NCBI GenBank assembly: GCA_964389205.1
Contig: CAYMDH010000004.1
Span: forward strand, 1-64,000
Reading direction: 5' to 3'
Source of the DNA: Leptobacterium sp964389205
Lineage (GTDB): Bacteria; Bacteroidota; Bacteroidia; Flavobacteriales; Flavobacteriaceae
DNA: 64,000 nt
Positions within the stretch are counted from its first letter, which is position 1. Every line of letters begins with the position of its first letter. A program made the translations under genes and the position numbers. Below are positions 49,919 to 59,752 of this stretch, in pieces. Under the pieces are notes generated by a model. It saw only the letters and a list, made by a program, of their open reading frames with translations. It was not told the DNA's origin and made no database searches.

Positions 49919-50776
49919 TCAAATCGCTTTTAGACTCAAATCCATATTATATACCGAATGCGTAAGTGCTCCAGAAGAGATATAATTAACCCCGCATTCT
50001 GCATACTTTCTAATCGTTTCTTCATTAATCCCTCCGGATGATTCTGTCAAACACTTATTTCCTATCGTTCTAACTGCTGTTCTGGTATCTTCATAATTAA
50101 AATTGTCTAATAATATTCTATATACACCACCAGCTTTAAGAATTTTGGTTACTTCTTCCAGATCTCTTGCTTCTACTATTATTTTTAAGTCTTTTCCTAA
50201 ATCATTCAAATACACTTTGGTTTTATCAATCGCTTTGACAATACCTCCTGCAAAATCAATATGATTGTCTTTTAGCATCACCATATCATATAAAGCAAAT
50301 CGATGATTTTCTCCTCCTCCTATTTTTACAGCCCATTTTTCTAAAGCTCGTATTCCAGGTGTTGTTTTACGAGTATCTAGTATTTTTGTTGGCAATCCCT
50401 CTAAAAGTTTTACAAATTGGTTTGTTTTAGTGGCAATGGCACTCATTCGCTGCATTGCATTAAGCACTAATCGTTCTGCTTTTAATATAGATTGAGAGCT
50501 TCCTTCTATATAAAAAGCAATATCTCCATAAACTACGCTATCTCCATCTTTAATCAATGTTTCTATTTTCATCTCCGAATCTACATATTCAAAAACTTTC
50601 TTTGCAAAATCAATCCCTGCGATGATTCCCGTATCTTTTACTAACAACTTCGCTTTTCCTTTTGCAGATGCTGGAATGCAAGCCAATGAGCTATGATCAC
50701 CATCACCGATATCTTCTCGAATGGCATTTTCTATAATTGATTTAATTTCAAAGTCAAATTGTTCTTTAGAAATCAT
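49919..50776 (-). CDS. nadC: Nicotinate-nucleotide pyrophosphorylase (carboxylating)
   Basis: About 285 residues from ATG 50776 (MISKEQFDFEI). The frame extends to 50842, but the extra 22 residues lie in the promoter region and exceed the family length. It has the REDIGDGDHSS start, the KILDTRKTTPG motif and the SSGGINEETI segment. It converts quinolinate and PRPP to nicotinate mononucleotide in de novo NAD synthesis. Confidence 0.93.
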   Translation of the reverse strand: MISKEQFDFEIKSIIENAIREDIGDGDHSSLACIPASAKGKAKLLVKDTGIIAGIDFAKKVFEYVDSEMKIETLIKDGDSVVYGDIAFYIEGSSQSILKAERLVLNAMQRMSAIATKTNQFVKLLEGLPTKILDTRKTTPGIRALEKWAVKIGGGENHRFALYDMVMLKDNHIDFAGGIVKAIDKTKVYLNDLGKDLKIIVEARDLEEVTKILKAGGVYRILLDNFNYEDTRTAVRTIGNKCLTESSGGINEETIRKYAECGVNYISSGALTHSVYNMDLSLKAI

Positions 50777-50888
50777 TTTTATTTTTTTAGCTAAAATAAA
50801 AAAAGGAACCTCTAAATCACAAGAAACAAGTCTCAAATTCAAACATCTTAGTATCTTGATTTATCAGACTTATGTTTACTTTTGATGT

Positions 50889-51362
50889 ATGGATATTAAA
50901 CTTATAGCAATAGGCAAGACTGATAATAAAAATTTAATACAGCTCATAAATGACTATCAAAAACGATTGGGTTTTTACATTCGATTCAGTTTTGAAATAT
51001 TGCCTGACATAAAAAACACTAAAAATTTATCTACAGAACAACAAAAAGAAAAAGAAGGAGCCCTTATATTAAGTAAACTTCAATCTAGTGATCATCTTTT
51101 TTTATTAGATGAAAAAGGAGTTTCTTATAGTTCTATAGAATTTTCAAAATACCTTCAAAAGAAAATGAATTCTGGATTAAAAACAATGGTATTTGTTATT
51201 GGAGGGCCTTATGGGTTTTCTGAAGCAGTACACAAAAGAACAACAGCTAAGATTTCATTATCTAGTATGACATTTTCGCATCAAATGATACGATTGTTTT
51301 TTATAGAACAACTATATAGAGCTTTTACTATTTTAAAAAATGAGCCTTATCATCATAAATAA
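50889..51362 (+). CDS. rlmH: 23S rRNA (pseudouridine1915-N3)-methyltransferase
   Basis: A 157-residue SPOUT methyltransferase. It has the IAIGKT opening, FVIGGPYGFSEAVHKR in the knot region, and MTFSHQMIRLFFIEQLYRAFTI at the C terminus. Full length. It methylates pseudouridine 1915 in 23S rRNA helix 69. Confidence 0.95.
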   Translation: MDIKLIAIGKTDNKNLIQLINDYQKRLGFYIRFSFEILPDIKNTKNLSTEQQKEKEGALILSKLQSSDHLFLLDEKGVSYSSIEFSKYLQKKMNSGLKTMVFVIGGPYGFSEAVHKRTTAKISLSSMTFSHQMIRLFFIEQLYRAFTILKNEPYHHK

Positions 51363-51483
51363 ATATGAGTTGTCTATTTCTTTCGCAAATACCTTAAACG
51401 AATTTATCTTACTTTTTAACTATAGCGCTTGTTTAGATTACTAACAAACTGTTACATTTATACTATAACCTTAAATCTACAAA

Positions 51484-52059
51484 ATGCAACTTGTATTTGC
51501 TACTCATAATAATAACAAGCTTATTGAAATAAAAGCATTACTTCCTCATCATATTGAAGTATTAAGCTTAAACGATATTGGTTGTTTAGAAGAAATTCCT
51601 GAAACTTCAAATACTATAGAAGGGAATGCCATTTTAAAAGCTAATTACATTAGAAAAAAATACGGTTACAATTGTTTTGCAGATGATACGGGCTTAGAGG
51701 TAGAGGCTCTTGATGGAGCTCCTGGTGTTTATTCTGCACGGTACGCAGGTGAACAAAAAGACGCTAATGACAATATAAATAAATTACTAGATGAATTAGA
51801 GAACGAAACTAATAGAAAAGCACGGTTTAAGACCGTTATTGCCATGAATTTAGAAAATGATGAAAAAGTACTTTTTCAAGGTATTGTTTGCGGCGAGATT
51901 ATCAAAGGAAGAAAAGGAACACACGGGTTTGGATACGACCCAATTTTTCAACCTGAAGGATATGATAAAACATTCGCAGAATTACCACTTACTATTAAAA
52001 ATGATATTAGTCATAGAGCCAAAGCCATGTATCAACTCATCGATTATTTAAAAAAATAA
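51484..52059 (+). CDS. rdgB: XTP/dITP diphosphatase (HAM1/RdgB)
   Basis: A 191-residue housecleaning pyrophosphatase. FATHNNNKL opens the fold, DDTGLEVEALDGAPGVYSARYAG is the signature, and HGFGYDPIFQP and ISHRAKA complete it. It hydrolyses non-canonical purine triphosphates. Confidence 0.95.
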   Translation: MQLVFATHNNNKLIEIKALLPHHIEVLSLNDIGCLEEIPETSNTIEGNAILKANYIRKKYGYNCFADDTGLEVEALDGAPGVYSARYAGEQKDANDNINKLLDELENETNRKARFKTVIAMNLENDEKVLFQGIVCGEIIKGRKGTHGFGYDPIFQPEGYDKTFAELPLTIKNDISHRAKAMYQLIDYLKK

Positions 52060-52414
52060 AATACGTATCGAGAAAAAACAATATATATTTAAAATATTCA
52101 AGATGATATCTTAACTCTGTAATTTTGCCCAATGTACCAGTTTCTATTAGTTTTCTAAGATGATATCACTTTCTACATCTATGATTTTAGTATCAAACTC
52201 AAATTTAATATTGGTAATTTAAAGATAGAAAATATACTATTATTCAAAATAAAATATGTTCAATATTCGTCAAACAATAAACAAAATAAAAACCGTACCT
52301 TTGCGCCTTTAAAATTCCTCAGGGTGAGGATAGTGTTATTCAGAAGTTTAAGGTAAATGTTTCGTCGATATACTTCTACAACTAACACGACAAACATAAC
52401 CGTTAACGAAAACG
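52060..52414 (+). promoter_or_regulatory. Promoter and structured leader of the DEAD-box helicase gene
   Basis: The first part holds only a direct repeat AAGATGATATC (52100-52110 and 52157-52167). TACCTTTG at 52296-52303 matches TAnnTTTG and implies a leader of about 105 nt. In the leader, CCTCA/TGAGG forms a small hairpin, and GTGTTA (52333-52338) with AGAAGT (52342-52347) pairs with ACTTCT (52372-52377) and TAACAC (52383-52388). Cold-inducible helicase mRNAs often have such leaders; regulation here is inferred. Confidence 0.6.
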
Positions 52415-54229
52415 ATGAGTACATTTCAAGATTTAGGCCTTAATCAAGGTCTATTACAAGCTATTACCGATTTAGGGTTTGAAAAGCCCAGTGAAGTACA
52501 AGAAAAAGCGATCCCTATTTTATTAAAAGATGATACAGATCTGGTTGCCTTGGCGCAAACAGGTACAGGGAAAACTGCTGCTTTTGGATTTCCTTTAATT
52601 CAAAAAGTTGATGCGCAAAGCAGAACAACACAAGCACTTATATTATCACCAACCAGAGAATTGTGTTTACAGATTACCAATGAGATTAAAAATTACGCAA
52701 AATATACAAAAGGACTTAATGTAGTTGCTATTTATGGTGGTGCTAGTATTACAGATCAGGCTAGACAGGTTAAAAGAGGCGCTCAAATTATAGTAGCTAC
52801 TCCTGGAAGAATGCAAGATATGATTAATCGGTCTTTAGTAAACATTACTAAAATCGAATACTGTGTATTAGATGAAGCTGATGAAATGCTTAATATGGGA
52901 TTCTATGAAGATATTACTTCAATTTTATCACATACTCCTGATGAAAAAAATACATGGTTGTTTTCTGCAACCATGCCTAGAGAGGTTGCTACAATTGCCA
53001 AAAAATTTATGCATGCACCAAAGGAAATTACAGTAGGTGCTAAAAATTCTGGATCAGATTCTGTACAACATGAATATTATATGGTTAATGGAAGAGATCG
53101 CTACTTGGCCTTAAAAAGACTAGCAGATTCAAATCCAGATATTTTTTCAGTTATATTCTGTCGTACAAAAAGAGATACTCAAAACGTCGCAGAAAAACTT
53201 ATCGAAGATGGATATAGTGCAGCTGCAATACATGGTGATTTAAGTCAAAACCAACGAGATACGGTGATGCGTTCTTTTAGAACACGACAAATTCAAATGT
53301 TGGTTGCTACTGATGTTGCTGCCAGAGGTATTGACGTAGATAATATTACACATGTTATAAATTACCAATTACCTGATGAAATAGAAACCTATACACATCG
53401 TAGTGGTAGAACGGGAAGAGCCGGAAAATCCGGAATCTCTATGGTGATATTACCAAAAAGTGAGATTCGAAAAATACGCTCTATAGAGAGAATTATTAAA
53501 AAAGATTTTGTTGCTAAAAAAATACCTACCAATATTGAGATTTGTGAAATTCAATTATATCATTTAGCTAGCAAAATTAAAAATACAGAAGTTAATACAG
53601 AAATTGATCATTACTTGCCGGCTATTAATGATGTTTTAAAAGATCTTGATCGTGAAGAATTGATTAAAAAGATGGTTTCTGTAGAATTTGGCAGATTCTT
53701 TAATTATTATAAAAATGCTAAAGATTTAAATGTTTCTGGAGGTTCAAATCGAGAACGATCTGTTAACAATAGAGGGACTGGTACTATTCCAGACAATGGT
53801 AACGTACGTTACTTTGTTAATGTTGGAGAACGTGATGGCTATGATTGGATGAGTTTAAAAGACTTTATCAAAGATACTATGTCGCTTGGTAGGGATGATG
53901 TTTTTAGAGTAGATGTTAAAGAGAGTTTTTCGTTTTTTAATACAGATGCATCTCATACGGAAGCAATCCTCTCTACATTCAAAGATTTTAAACTAGAAGG
54001 AAGATTTATCAATGTAGAAATCTCTAGCAATCCTGGCGGAGGTGGACGCGGTAGACGTGGTAGAGACGGCGGTAGACGCGGCAGAGATGGTGGAGGTGAT
54101 CGCAACAAGAGAAGAGACCGTGGTTTTTCTTCAGACTCTAAAAGAAAAGGAGATAGATCTGGAAAAAAAGATGGATTTAGAAGCGATTCTTTTAAAGGAG
54201 GCAACAAAAAAAGCAAGCGAAGATATTAA
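52415..54229 (+). CDS. DEAD-box RNA helicase (DeaD/CsdA-like)
   Basis: A 604-residue helicase. The Q motif and P-loop (AQTGTGKT), DEAD box (LDEADEML), SAT, and HRSGRTGRAG motifs are all present in residues 1-360. A C-terminal DbpA-like RNA-binding domain (about 480-560) precedes a 45-residue Arg/Gly-rich tail (RGRRGRDGG repeats) that probably binds RNA. It unwinds structured RNA in ribosome assembly or mRNA decay, typically induced by cold. It has a long structured leader. Confidence 0.94.
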   Translation: MSTFQDLGLNQGLLQAITDLGFEKPSEVQEKAIPILLKDDTDLVALAQTGTGKTAAFGFPLIQKVDAQSRTTQALILSPTRELCLQITNEIKNYAKYTKGLNVVAIYGGASITDQARQVKRGAQIIVATPGRMQDMINRSLVNITKIEYCVLDEADEMLNMGFYEDITSILSHTPDEKNTWLFSATMPREVATIAKKFMHAPKEITVGAKNSGSDSVQHEYYMVNGRDRYLALKRLADSNPDIFSVIFCRTKRDTQNVAEKLIEDGYSAAAIHGDLSQNQRDTVMRSFRTRQIQMLVATDVAARGIDVDNITHVINYQLPDEIETYTHRSGRTGRAGKSGISMVILPKSEIRKIRSIERIIKKDFVAKKIPTNIEICEIQLYHLASKIKNTEVNTEIDHYLPAINDVLKDLDREELIKKMVSVEFGRFFNYYKNAKDLNVSGGSNRERSVNNRGTGTIPDNGNVRYFVNVGERDGYDWMSLKDFIKDTMSLGRDDVFRVDVKESFSFFNTDASHTEAILSTFKDFKLEGRFINVEISSNPGGGGRGRRGRDGGRRGRDGGGDRNKRRDRGFSSDSKRKGDRSGKKDGFRSDSFKGGNKKSKRRY

Positions 54230-54315
54230 TTCTTTGTTGTTAATTTTTCGATAAATAATATCTCATTACACTTTCTTGTTGTTTTGTTTAGTATTTTAGG
54301 TGCGTAATTTGTACT

Positions 54316-55089
54316 ATGAAAAAACTTTTATTTGTTTTAACTTTTTTTGGAATAACTTTTGGCTTTGCTCAAGAGAACAAATCTGAAGAAGATACGAAGG
54401 TTGTAGGTCTTGTTGTAAATGCGCAAACCGACTTCCCAATGAGTAACGTTCATGTTCTCAATTTAAACAAGGTAATCGGTGCTATTACTTCAGAAGAAGG
54501 AAAATTTGAAATCGCTGCTGCAGTTAATGATACGCTTTATTTCTCATTTATTGGATTTAAACCTATCAAGGTTCGTGTAACAAATGATATTCTTAAATTT
54601 AAAGAAGGCACTAGAATAGGGCTTACTGAACTTGCATATGCATTAGAAGAAGTAGTTGTACGTCCTTATCAATTAACTGGGTATTTAGAAATAGACGCTA
54701 AAAATATTCCTGTAAACAATTCATATCGATATAGTATTTCTGGACTTTCAAAAGGTTATGAAGCAGGTAATCCAAGTAAAGTATCTAAAGTGCTCTCTGC
54801 AATTTTTGACCCAGCAACTTCTCTCAATAATATTTTTGGTAAAAAACCCAAACAGCTTAGAAAATTGAGAAAAATGAAAGAAGATGATGAAATTAGAAAT
54901 TTATTAGCCTCAAAGTTTGATAGAGAAACACTAGTAGCTTTAATACAAGTAGACAAAGATGATCTTGAAATTATTCTTAGAAATTGCAATTATTCTAAAG
55001 AATTTATTCAAACTGCTAATGATCTTCAAATACTAGATGCTATTAGTGGTTGTTATGAAGAGTACAAAGTTTTAAGTAGAGAAAACTAA
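54316..55089 (+). CDS. Exported carboxypeptidase-like regulatory domain protein
   Basis: A 257-residue protein with a signal peptide (about 1-19, ending GFAQ). Residues 28-110 form a CarboxypepD_reg-like beta-sandwich (VVGLVVNAQTDFPMSNVHV..), the same plug-domain precursor found in SusC-type receptors. The rest is a helical domain with YRYSISGLSKGYE. It is not a receptor itself because it has no barrel. The function is unknown. Confidence 0.8.
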   Translation: MKKLLFVLTFFGITFGFAQENKSEEDTKVVGLVVNAQTDFPMSNVHVLNLNKVIGAITSEEGKFEIAAAVNDTLYFSFIGFKPIKVRVTNDILKFKEGTRIGLTELAYALEEVVVRPYQLTGYLEIDAKNIPVNNSYRYSISGLSKGYEAGNPSKVSKVLSAIFDPATSLNNIFGKKPKQLRKLRKMKEDDEIRNLLASKFDRETLVALIQVDKDDLEIILRNCNYSKEFIQTANDLQILDAISGCYEEYKVLSREN

Positions 55090-55160
55090 TTTTTTCCTTT
55101 TTATGCTTCTTCGTTTTTCATAGTTTTAGCTTTATTTTTTTTAATATAAAGCTTAAATAA

Positions 55161-56822
55161 ATGAAAAATGTATATTTCCTTTTGGTCATGTCTATGATCG
55201 TTCTAGGTTGTAAAAACAATACTTCTGAGGTTGTTGAAAAAACAGAAGAAGTAACAACTCCGTTCTTTTGGGAAGCCGCCAATATATATTTTCTGTTAAC
55301 AGATCGTTTTAATAACGGTGACACATCTAACGATCTTACATTAAATAGAACTAAAGAAACTGCGGTTTTAAGAAATTTTATGGGTGGTGATATTAAAGGT
55401 ATCACACAAAAGATTAATGAAAACTATTTTACAGATCTAGGAATTAATGCTATCTGGTTTACTCCTGTAGTTGAACAAATTCATGGTTCTGTAGATGAAG
55501 GAACCGGAAATACTTATGGGTATCATGGGTACTGGACAAAAGACTGGACTGTTTTAGATCCAAATTTTGGAACTAAAGAAGAATTAACTGAACTTATACA
55601 AACTGCGCATCAAAAAGGAATTAGAATTTTAATGGATGTTGTTATCAATCATACTGGTCCAGTAACAAAAGAAGATCCTGTTTGGGGAGGTCAATGGGTT
55701 CGTACAACTCCTCCGTGTGAATTTACTAGTTATGACACTACTGTTAATTGCACGTTGGTAGCCAATCTTCCTGATATTCTTACTGCTAGTAATAATACTG
55801 TTAAATTACCTCAACAACTTATAGAAAAATGGAAAGCAGAAGGACGTTATGAAGAAGAAATGACTTCCTTAAACACTTTTTTTGAGCGTACAAAGCATCC
55901 CAAAGCTCCTAGGTATTATATCATCAAATGGTTAACAGATTATGTTAGGGATTTGGGTATCGACGGATTTCGTGTTGATACCGTAAAACATACAGAAGAA
56001 TTTGTATGGGCAAACTTATACGAAGAAGCTACCATTGCTTTCAATGATTGGAAAAAAGAACATCCTGAAGAAGTACTTGACGACACTGACTTTTTTATGA
56101 TGGGAGAAGTTTATAATTATAATATATCAAGTGGAAAAGACTTTGATATTGGTGATCAAATTGTAAATTATTACGATAATGGATTTAAGAGCCTTATCAA
56201 TTTTGAACTTAAATACGATGCTTTAAATGATTATGAGCAAATTTTTAATAAATATGATAGCCTTTTAAATACTTCTTTAAAAGGGAAAAGCGTTGTCAAC
56301 TATATGACTTCGCATGATGACGGTAGTCCCTTTGACAAAGAACGTTTAAAAACATACGAAGCAGCTACTAAATTGTTATTAACACCAGGAGCTTCTCAAA
56401 TTTATTATGGAGATGAATCTTCGCGTTCACTTATTATAGAAGGAACACAAGGAGATGCTACACTTCGTTCTTTTATGAATTGGGAGGCCATAAATAACGA
56501 TCCAAATACAAAGCTACTTTTAAAGCATTACCAAAAACTTGGTACATTTAGAAGAGACCATCCAGCTATAGGAATTGGGAGGCATCAAGCAATTCCTCAA
56601 ATAGCCTATGTTTTCTCTCGTACGTTATCTACAGATAACTATCTAGATACAGTTATAGTTGCTTTAGACGCACCTATTGGAACCAAAGAAATATTAACAG
56701 GAGCTACTTTTTCTGAAGGAACAACTATAAGAGATAAGTATTCAGGTAATACGGCTGTTGTAAAAGATGGTAAAGTAACTATAGAAAGTGATTTTAGTAT
56801 TTTGCTTTTAGAAACCTTATGA
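55161..56822 (+). CDS. Alpha-amylase family glycoside hydrolase (GH13) lipoprotein
   Basis: A 553-residue enzyme. The lipobox is IVLGC (C at 17). The GH13 barrel shows region I DVVINH, region II GFRVDTVKH (nucleophile Asp), region III MGEVYNY (acid/base Glu) and region IV MTSHDD. It degrades alpha-glucans at the cell surface or in the periplasm. No sus genes are adjacent. It converges on the short RiPP gene with a shared hairpin between them. Confidence 0.92.
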   Translation: MKNVYFLLVMSMIVLGCKNNTSEVVEKTEEVTTPFFWEAANIYFLLTDRFNNGDTSNDLTLNRTKETAVLRNFMGGDIKGITQKINENYFTDLGINAIWFTPVVEQIHGSVDEGTGNTYGYHGYWTKDWTVLDPNFGTKEELTELIQTAHQKGIRILMDVVINHTGPVTKEDPVWGGQWVRTTPPCEFTSYDTTVNCTLVANLPDILTASNNTVKLPQQLIEKWKAEGRYEEEMTSLNTFFERTKHPKAPRYYIIKWLTDYVRDLGIDGFRVDTVKHTEEFVWANLYEEATIAFNDWKKEHPEEVLDDTDFFMMGEVYNYNISSGKDFDIGDQIVNYYDNGFKSLINFELKYDALNDYEQIFNKYDSLLNTSLKGKSVVNYMTSHDDGSPFDKERLKTYEAATKLLLTPGASQIYYGDESSRSLIIEGTQGDATLRSFMNWEAINNDPNTKLLLKHYQKLGTFRRDHPAIGIGRHQAIPQIAYVFSRTLSTDNYLDTVIVALDAPIGTKEILTGATFSEGTTIRDKYSGNTAVVKDGKVTIESDFSILLLETL

Positions 56823-56831
56823 TATTAAAAT

Positions 56832-56868
56832 TAAATAGGAAAAGGAATAATATTTCTTTTCCTATTTA
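56832..56868. terminator. Bidirectional terminator hairpin
   Basis: A 13-bp perfect stem TAAATAGGAAAAG (56832-56844)/CTTTTCCTATTTA (56856-56868), loop 11 nt. It lies between the convergent GH13 gene and the RiPP precursor. No long T tract on either side, so the role is likely but not certain. Confidence 0.6.
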
Positions 56869-56880
56869 TTTACAGTTCAT

Positions 56881-57033
56881 TTATTCAATTTTATTACAGA
56901 GATTAATTAAGCTTCTGCATTTTTTTCCCACACTTACTTTACCTCTATCTACTCCTCCTTCAATTTTTGATAATTGTAGTTTAGAAATAACATTTTTTTT
57001 TAAAGAAATTTTCTTTGAATTCTTTTTTCTCAT
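56881..57033 (-). CDS. Short RiPP precursor-like peptide
   Basis: A 50-residue ORF (ATG 57031-57033, TAA 56881-56883). The N-terminal part MRKKNSKKISLKKNVISKL fits the Bacteroidota LKK..ISKL leader pattern and ends KIEGG, a double-glycine site. The core after GG is 23 residues, basic, with two Cys and two Ser (CRSLINLCNK). Two Cys and two Ser would allow one or two thioether rings, fewer than in the precursor at 41449. No biosynthetic genes are nearby. Confidence 0.6.
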   Translation of the reverse strand: MRKKNSKKISLKKNVISKLQLSKIEGGVDRGKVSVGKKCRSLINLCNKIE

Positions 57034-57156
57034 GATATAATAATTTTAAAGTTCTCTTTAAAACTATATATTTCATATGTCATAAATTGTATAAAAACGA
57101 ACATGTCTAACCAGATTTATAAATATAGAGTCTGTTACTTTATAATCTTATAAATT

Positions 57157-58620
57157 TTATATTCTATTGATATAACTTCCAAACAAATCTTTAAATTGAT
57201 ATCCTTTTTCTATTTCGTGTTTGCTTAATTTTTTGAATTCAACCAAACCCCATAATAAGAACTCTTTTAAGAAATAACGATCTTTTAGTGGTATTTCTGG
57301 TTGATATTTCTCAATTAAATCATTAAGAGGTTTTACCGCATCCAATTCATCTTTATATTCTTCATCTGGGATGTCATCTAAAAGCTCTACACTGTTCCCT
57401 TCAAAAAACCAATCAACTAATCGTTTGTATGGGCTTTCATCATCTGGGCGTTCTAATTTTTCTATTTTTGGAAAGTATTCAGAAAAAAGCGTTTGAACTG
57501 CATCGCTTATTAAAATACGAGCTACAGAAGCTGCGCCTTCTTGTTCTCCTTCATAAACCAATTCTACCTTTCCTGTTATGGAAGGAATGATTCCTATAAA
57601 ATCTCCTAAACGAAGTGTTGTGGTATCACCTCCTGATTTTAAAACTCTATGTTCTGCAGTACTTATTAAGTTTTCTAGTGCGGTAATACTCATACGAGCA
57701 CTAACACCACTTTTTTCATCAATATACTCACTTTCCCGGGCTTCAAAACTAATTTGTTCTAAAATATCCATCGCTAGTGAAGGGATGTATACGGCATTGC
57801 TTTGCGCTTCATCTGTTGTTGCCTCTTGCTCTGTAATGGTTCTGGCAATCTCAACACTTTCTGGGTAATGTGTTAATATTTGTGATCCTATTCTATCTTT
57901 TAACGGGGTCACAATACTTCCCCTGTTGGTATAATCTTCAGGATTGGCAGTAAAAACAAATTGAATATCTAACGATAATCTCAGTTTAAAACCTCGTATT
58001 TGAATATCTCCTTCCTGTAAAATATTAAATAAAGCTACTTGAATACGAGCTTGTAAATCTGGTAATTCATTAATTACAAAAATACATCGATTGGCACGTG
58101 GTATCATTCCAAAATGAATAACACGCTCATCTGCATATGACAATTTCAAATTTGCCGCTTTAATAGGGTCTACGTCTCCAATCAAATCTGCAACAGTTAC
58201 ATCTGGTGTTGCTAATTTCTCAAAAAACCGATCACTACGATGCATCCATTCTACAGGAGTTTCATCGCCTTCTTTTTTTATAAGTTCTTTTGCATATCGC
58301 GAGAGTGGTGCGATAGGATCGTCATTGATTTCTGAACCTTTTACTACTGGAATCCACTGATCTAAAAAATTCACCATCAATCTTGCTAAACGTGTCTTTG
58401 CTTGCCCTCTTAGTCCTAGCAAATTTATATTATGTCTAGAAAGCATTGCTCTTTCTAATTCGGGAATAACGGTATTTTCATACCCCCAAACCTTTTCAAA
58501 TGTAGGTTCTCCGTTTTTTATTTTTGTTCGAAGATTATCTCTCAATTCATCTTTAATACTTTTTGGGGTATATCCAGATTTTTTTAAATCTCCTAATGTT
58601 TTTATTTCTTGATGATTCAT
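57157..58620 (-). CDS. AAA ATPase, magnesium-chelatase ChlI-like
   Basis: A 487-residue AAA+ protein. The P-loop reads GLRGQAKTRL, where Ala replaces the usual Gly before Lys. Walker B is IFVINELPDL, and the PRANRCIFVINELPDLQARIQVALFNILQEGDIQIRG block matches ChlI/MoxR-type proteins. A C-terminal helical lid follows. It is 7 nt downstream of the VWA gene. The pair resembles MoxR-VWA chaperone-like modules; it is not involved in chlorophyll synthesis. Confidence 0.85.
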   Translation of the reverse strand: MNHQEIKTLGDLKKSGYTPKSIKDELRDNLRTKIKNGEPTFEKVWGYENTVIPELERAMLSRHNINLLGLRGQAKTRLARLMVNFLDQWIPVVKGSEINDDPIAPLSRYAKELIKKEGDETPVEWMHRSDRFFEKLATPDVTVADLIGDVDPIKAANLKLSYADERVIHFGMIPRANRCIFVINELPDLQARIQVALFNILQEGDIQIRGFKLRLSLDIQFVFTANPEDYTNRGSIVTPLKDRIGSQILTHYPESVEIARTITEQEATTDEAQSNAVYIPSLAMDILEQISFEARESEYIDEKSGVSARMSITALENLISTAEHRVLKSGGDTTTLRLGDFIGIIPSITGKVELVYEGEQEGAASVARILISDAVQTLFSEYFPKIEKLERPDDESPYKRLVDWFFEGNSVELLDDIPDEEYKDELDAVKPLNDLIEKYQPEIPLKDRYFLKEFLLWGLVEFKKLSKHEIEKGYQFKDLFGSYINRI

Positions 58621-58627
58621 TACTATG

Positions 58628-59752
58628 TTATCTTATTTTCTTTTTTCTATTTTGCTCGTAGTCTTCAAAAATCATTTCTCCGAGCCCTTTTAATCCTGTA
58701 TAAAACGCTTTTCCTTGATTTGCCTCTGTAAAATGACTCACAAATTGCTGTAGATAAGGATCTTGGGCAATCATAAAAGTGGTAATTGGAATACGTAATT
58801 TACGGGCCTGTTGTGCCATATTATAACATTTATCAACGATATGAGTATCCAATCCTACACTATTTTTATAATACGTTCCATCTTTTAATCGCAAACAACT
58901 TGGTTTGCCATCTGTAATCATAAAAATTTGTTTGTTTGTATTACGTTTTCTTCGTAACATATCCATTGCCAGTTGTAACCCTGCAACTGTATTGGTATGA
59001 TAAGGTCCTACTTTTAAATAGGGAAGGTCTTTAATTTCTATAGGCCATGCGTCATTACCAAATACCAATATATCTAAGGTATCTTTTGGATATCTTCTGG
59101 TAATAAGTTCTGCTAATGCCATAGCTACTTTTTTAGCAGGTGTTATACGATCTTCTCCATACAATATCATACTATGACTTATGTCTATCATTAACACGGT
59201 ACTCATTTGAGCTTTATAATGCGTGTCTTCTACTACTAAATCATTTTCAGTAAGCCTAAAGCTATCTACACCATTATTAATTTGTGAATTTTTTAAACTT
59301 TCGGTCATTGAAATTCGATCTAGAGAATCTCCATAATTATACGATCTGAATTCTCCTGTATGCTCATCACCCCTTCCACTCTGCTTAGCTTTATGATTTC
59401 CAGCCATTCCTTTTCTTAGGTTTCCAAATATCTGGTCTAAAGCACGTTGTCGTATCGCTTGTTCTGTTTTAGCAGTAATGGCCATTCCTCCTTTTCCATC
59501 TGGCTTTATTTCTTCTCGTATATATCCTTTCTTCTTTAAATCTTCAATAAAGTCGTCTATGGTATAATCTTCTGTAGTCAAACTATATTCTACATCCAAT
59601 TCACGAAGCCAATCTAATGCCTCATCTAAATCTCCAGAGGTATGTGTGATTAACTCTTTAAAAATGTCAAAAAGTTTATCAAATGGTGATTGATAAGGCG
59701 CTTCATAGGTTTTAAAGAGAAAACCTTTTCTCTTATTCAAATTTTCCATCAA
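58628..59752 (-). CDS. VWA-domain protein (partner of the AAA ATPase)
   Basis: A 374-residue protein. The N-terminal helical part (1-170) is followed by a von Willebrand A domain with the MIDAS motif IDISHSM (DxSxS), then a conserved Thr and the TDGKPS segment. It is cytoplasmic, with no signal or membrane helix. The AAA gene follows 7 nt later, so the two form an operon. Confidence 0.85.
   Translation of the reverse strand: MMENLNKRKGFLFKTYEAPYQSPFDKLFDIFKELITHTSGDLDEALDWLRELDVEYSLTTEDYTIDDFIEDLKKKGYIREEIKPDGKGGMAITAKTEQAIRQRALDQIFGNLRKGMAGNHKAKQSGRGDEHTGEFRSYNYGDSLDRISMTESLKNSQINNGVDSFRLTENDLVVEDTHYKAQMSTVLMIDISHSMILYGEDRITPAKKVAMALAELITRRYPKDTLDILVFGNDAWPIEIKDLPYLKVGPYHTNTVAGLQLAMDMLRRKRNTNKQIFMITDGKPSCLRLKDGTYYKNSVGLDTHIVDKCYNMAQQARKLRIPITTFMIAQDPYLQQFVSHFTEANQGKAFYTGLKGLGEMIFEDYEQNRKKKIR

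Noticed and set aside
56819..57040. 73-codon + strand ORF behind the GH13 gene
   Set aside because: Phe/Leu-rich translation typical of an antisense shadow; the minus strand encodes a leader-like peptide ending in a double glycine.
57157..58620. Magnesium chelatase of chlorophyll synthesis
   Set aside because: Similarity is to the ChlI-like AAA fold only; no other tetrapyrrole chelatase subunits or pathway genes are present.
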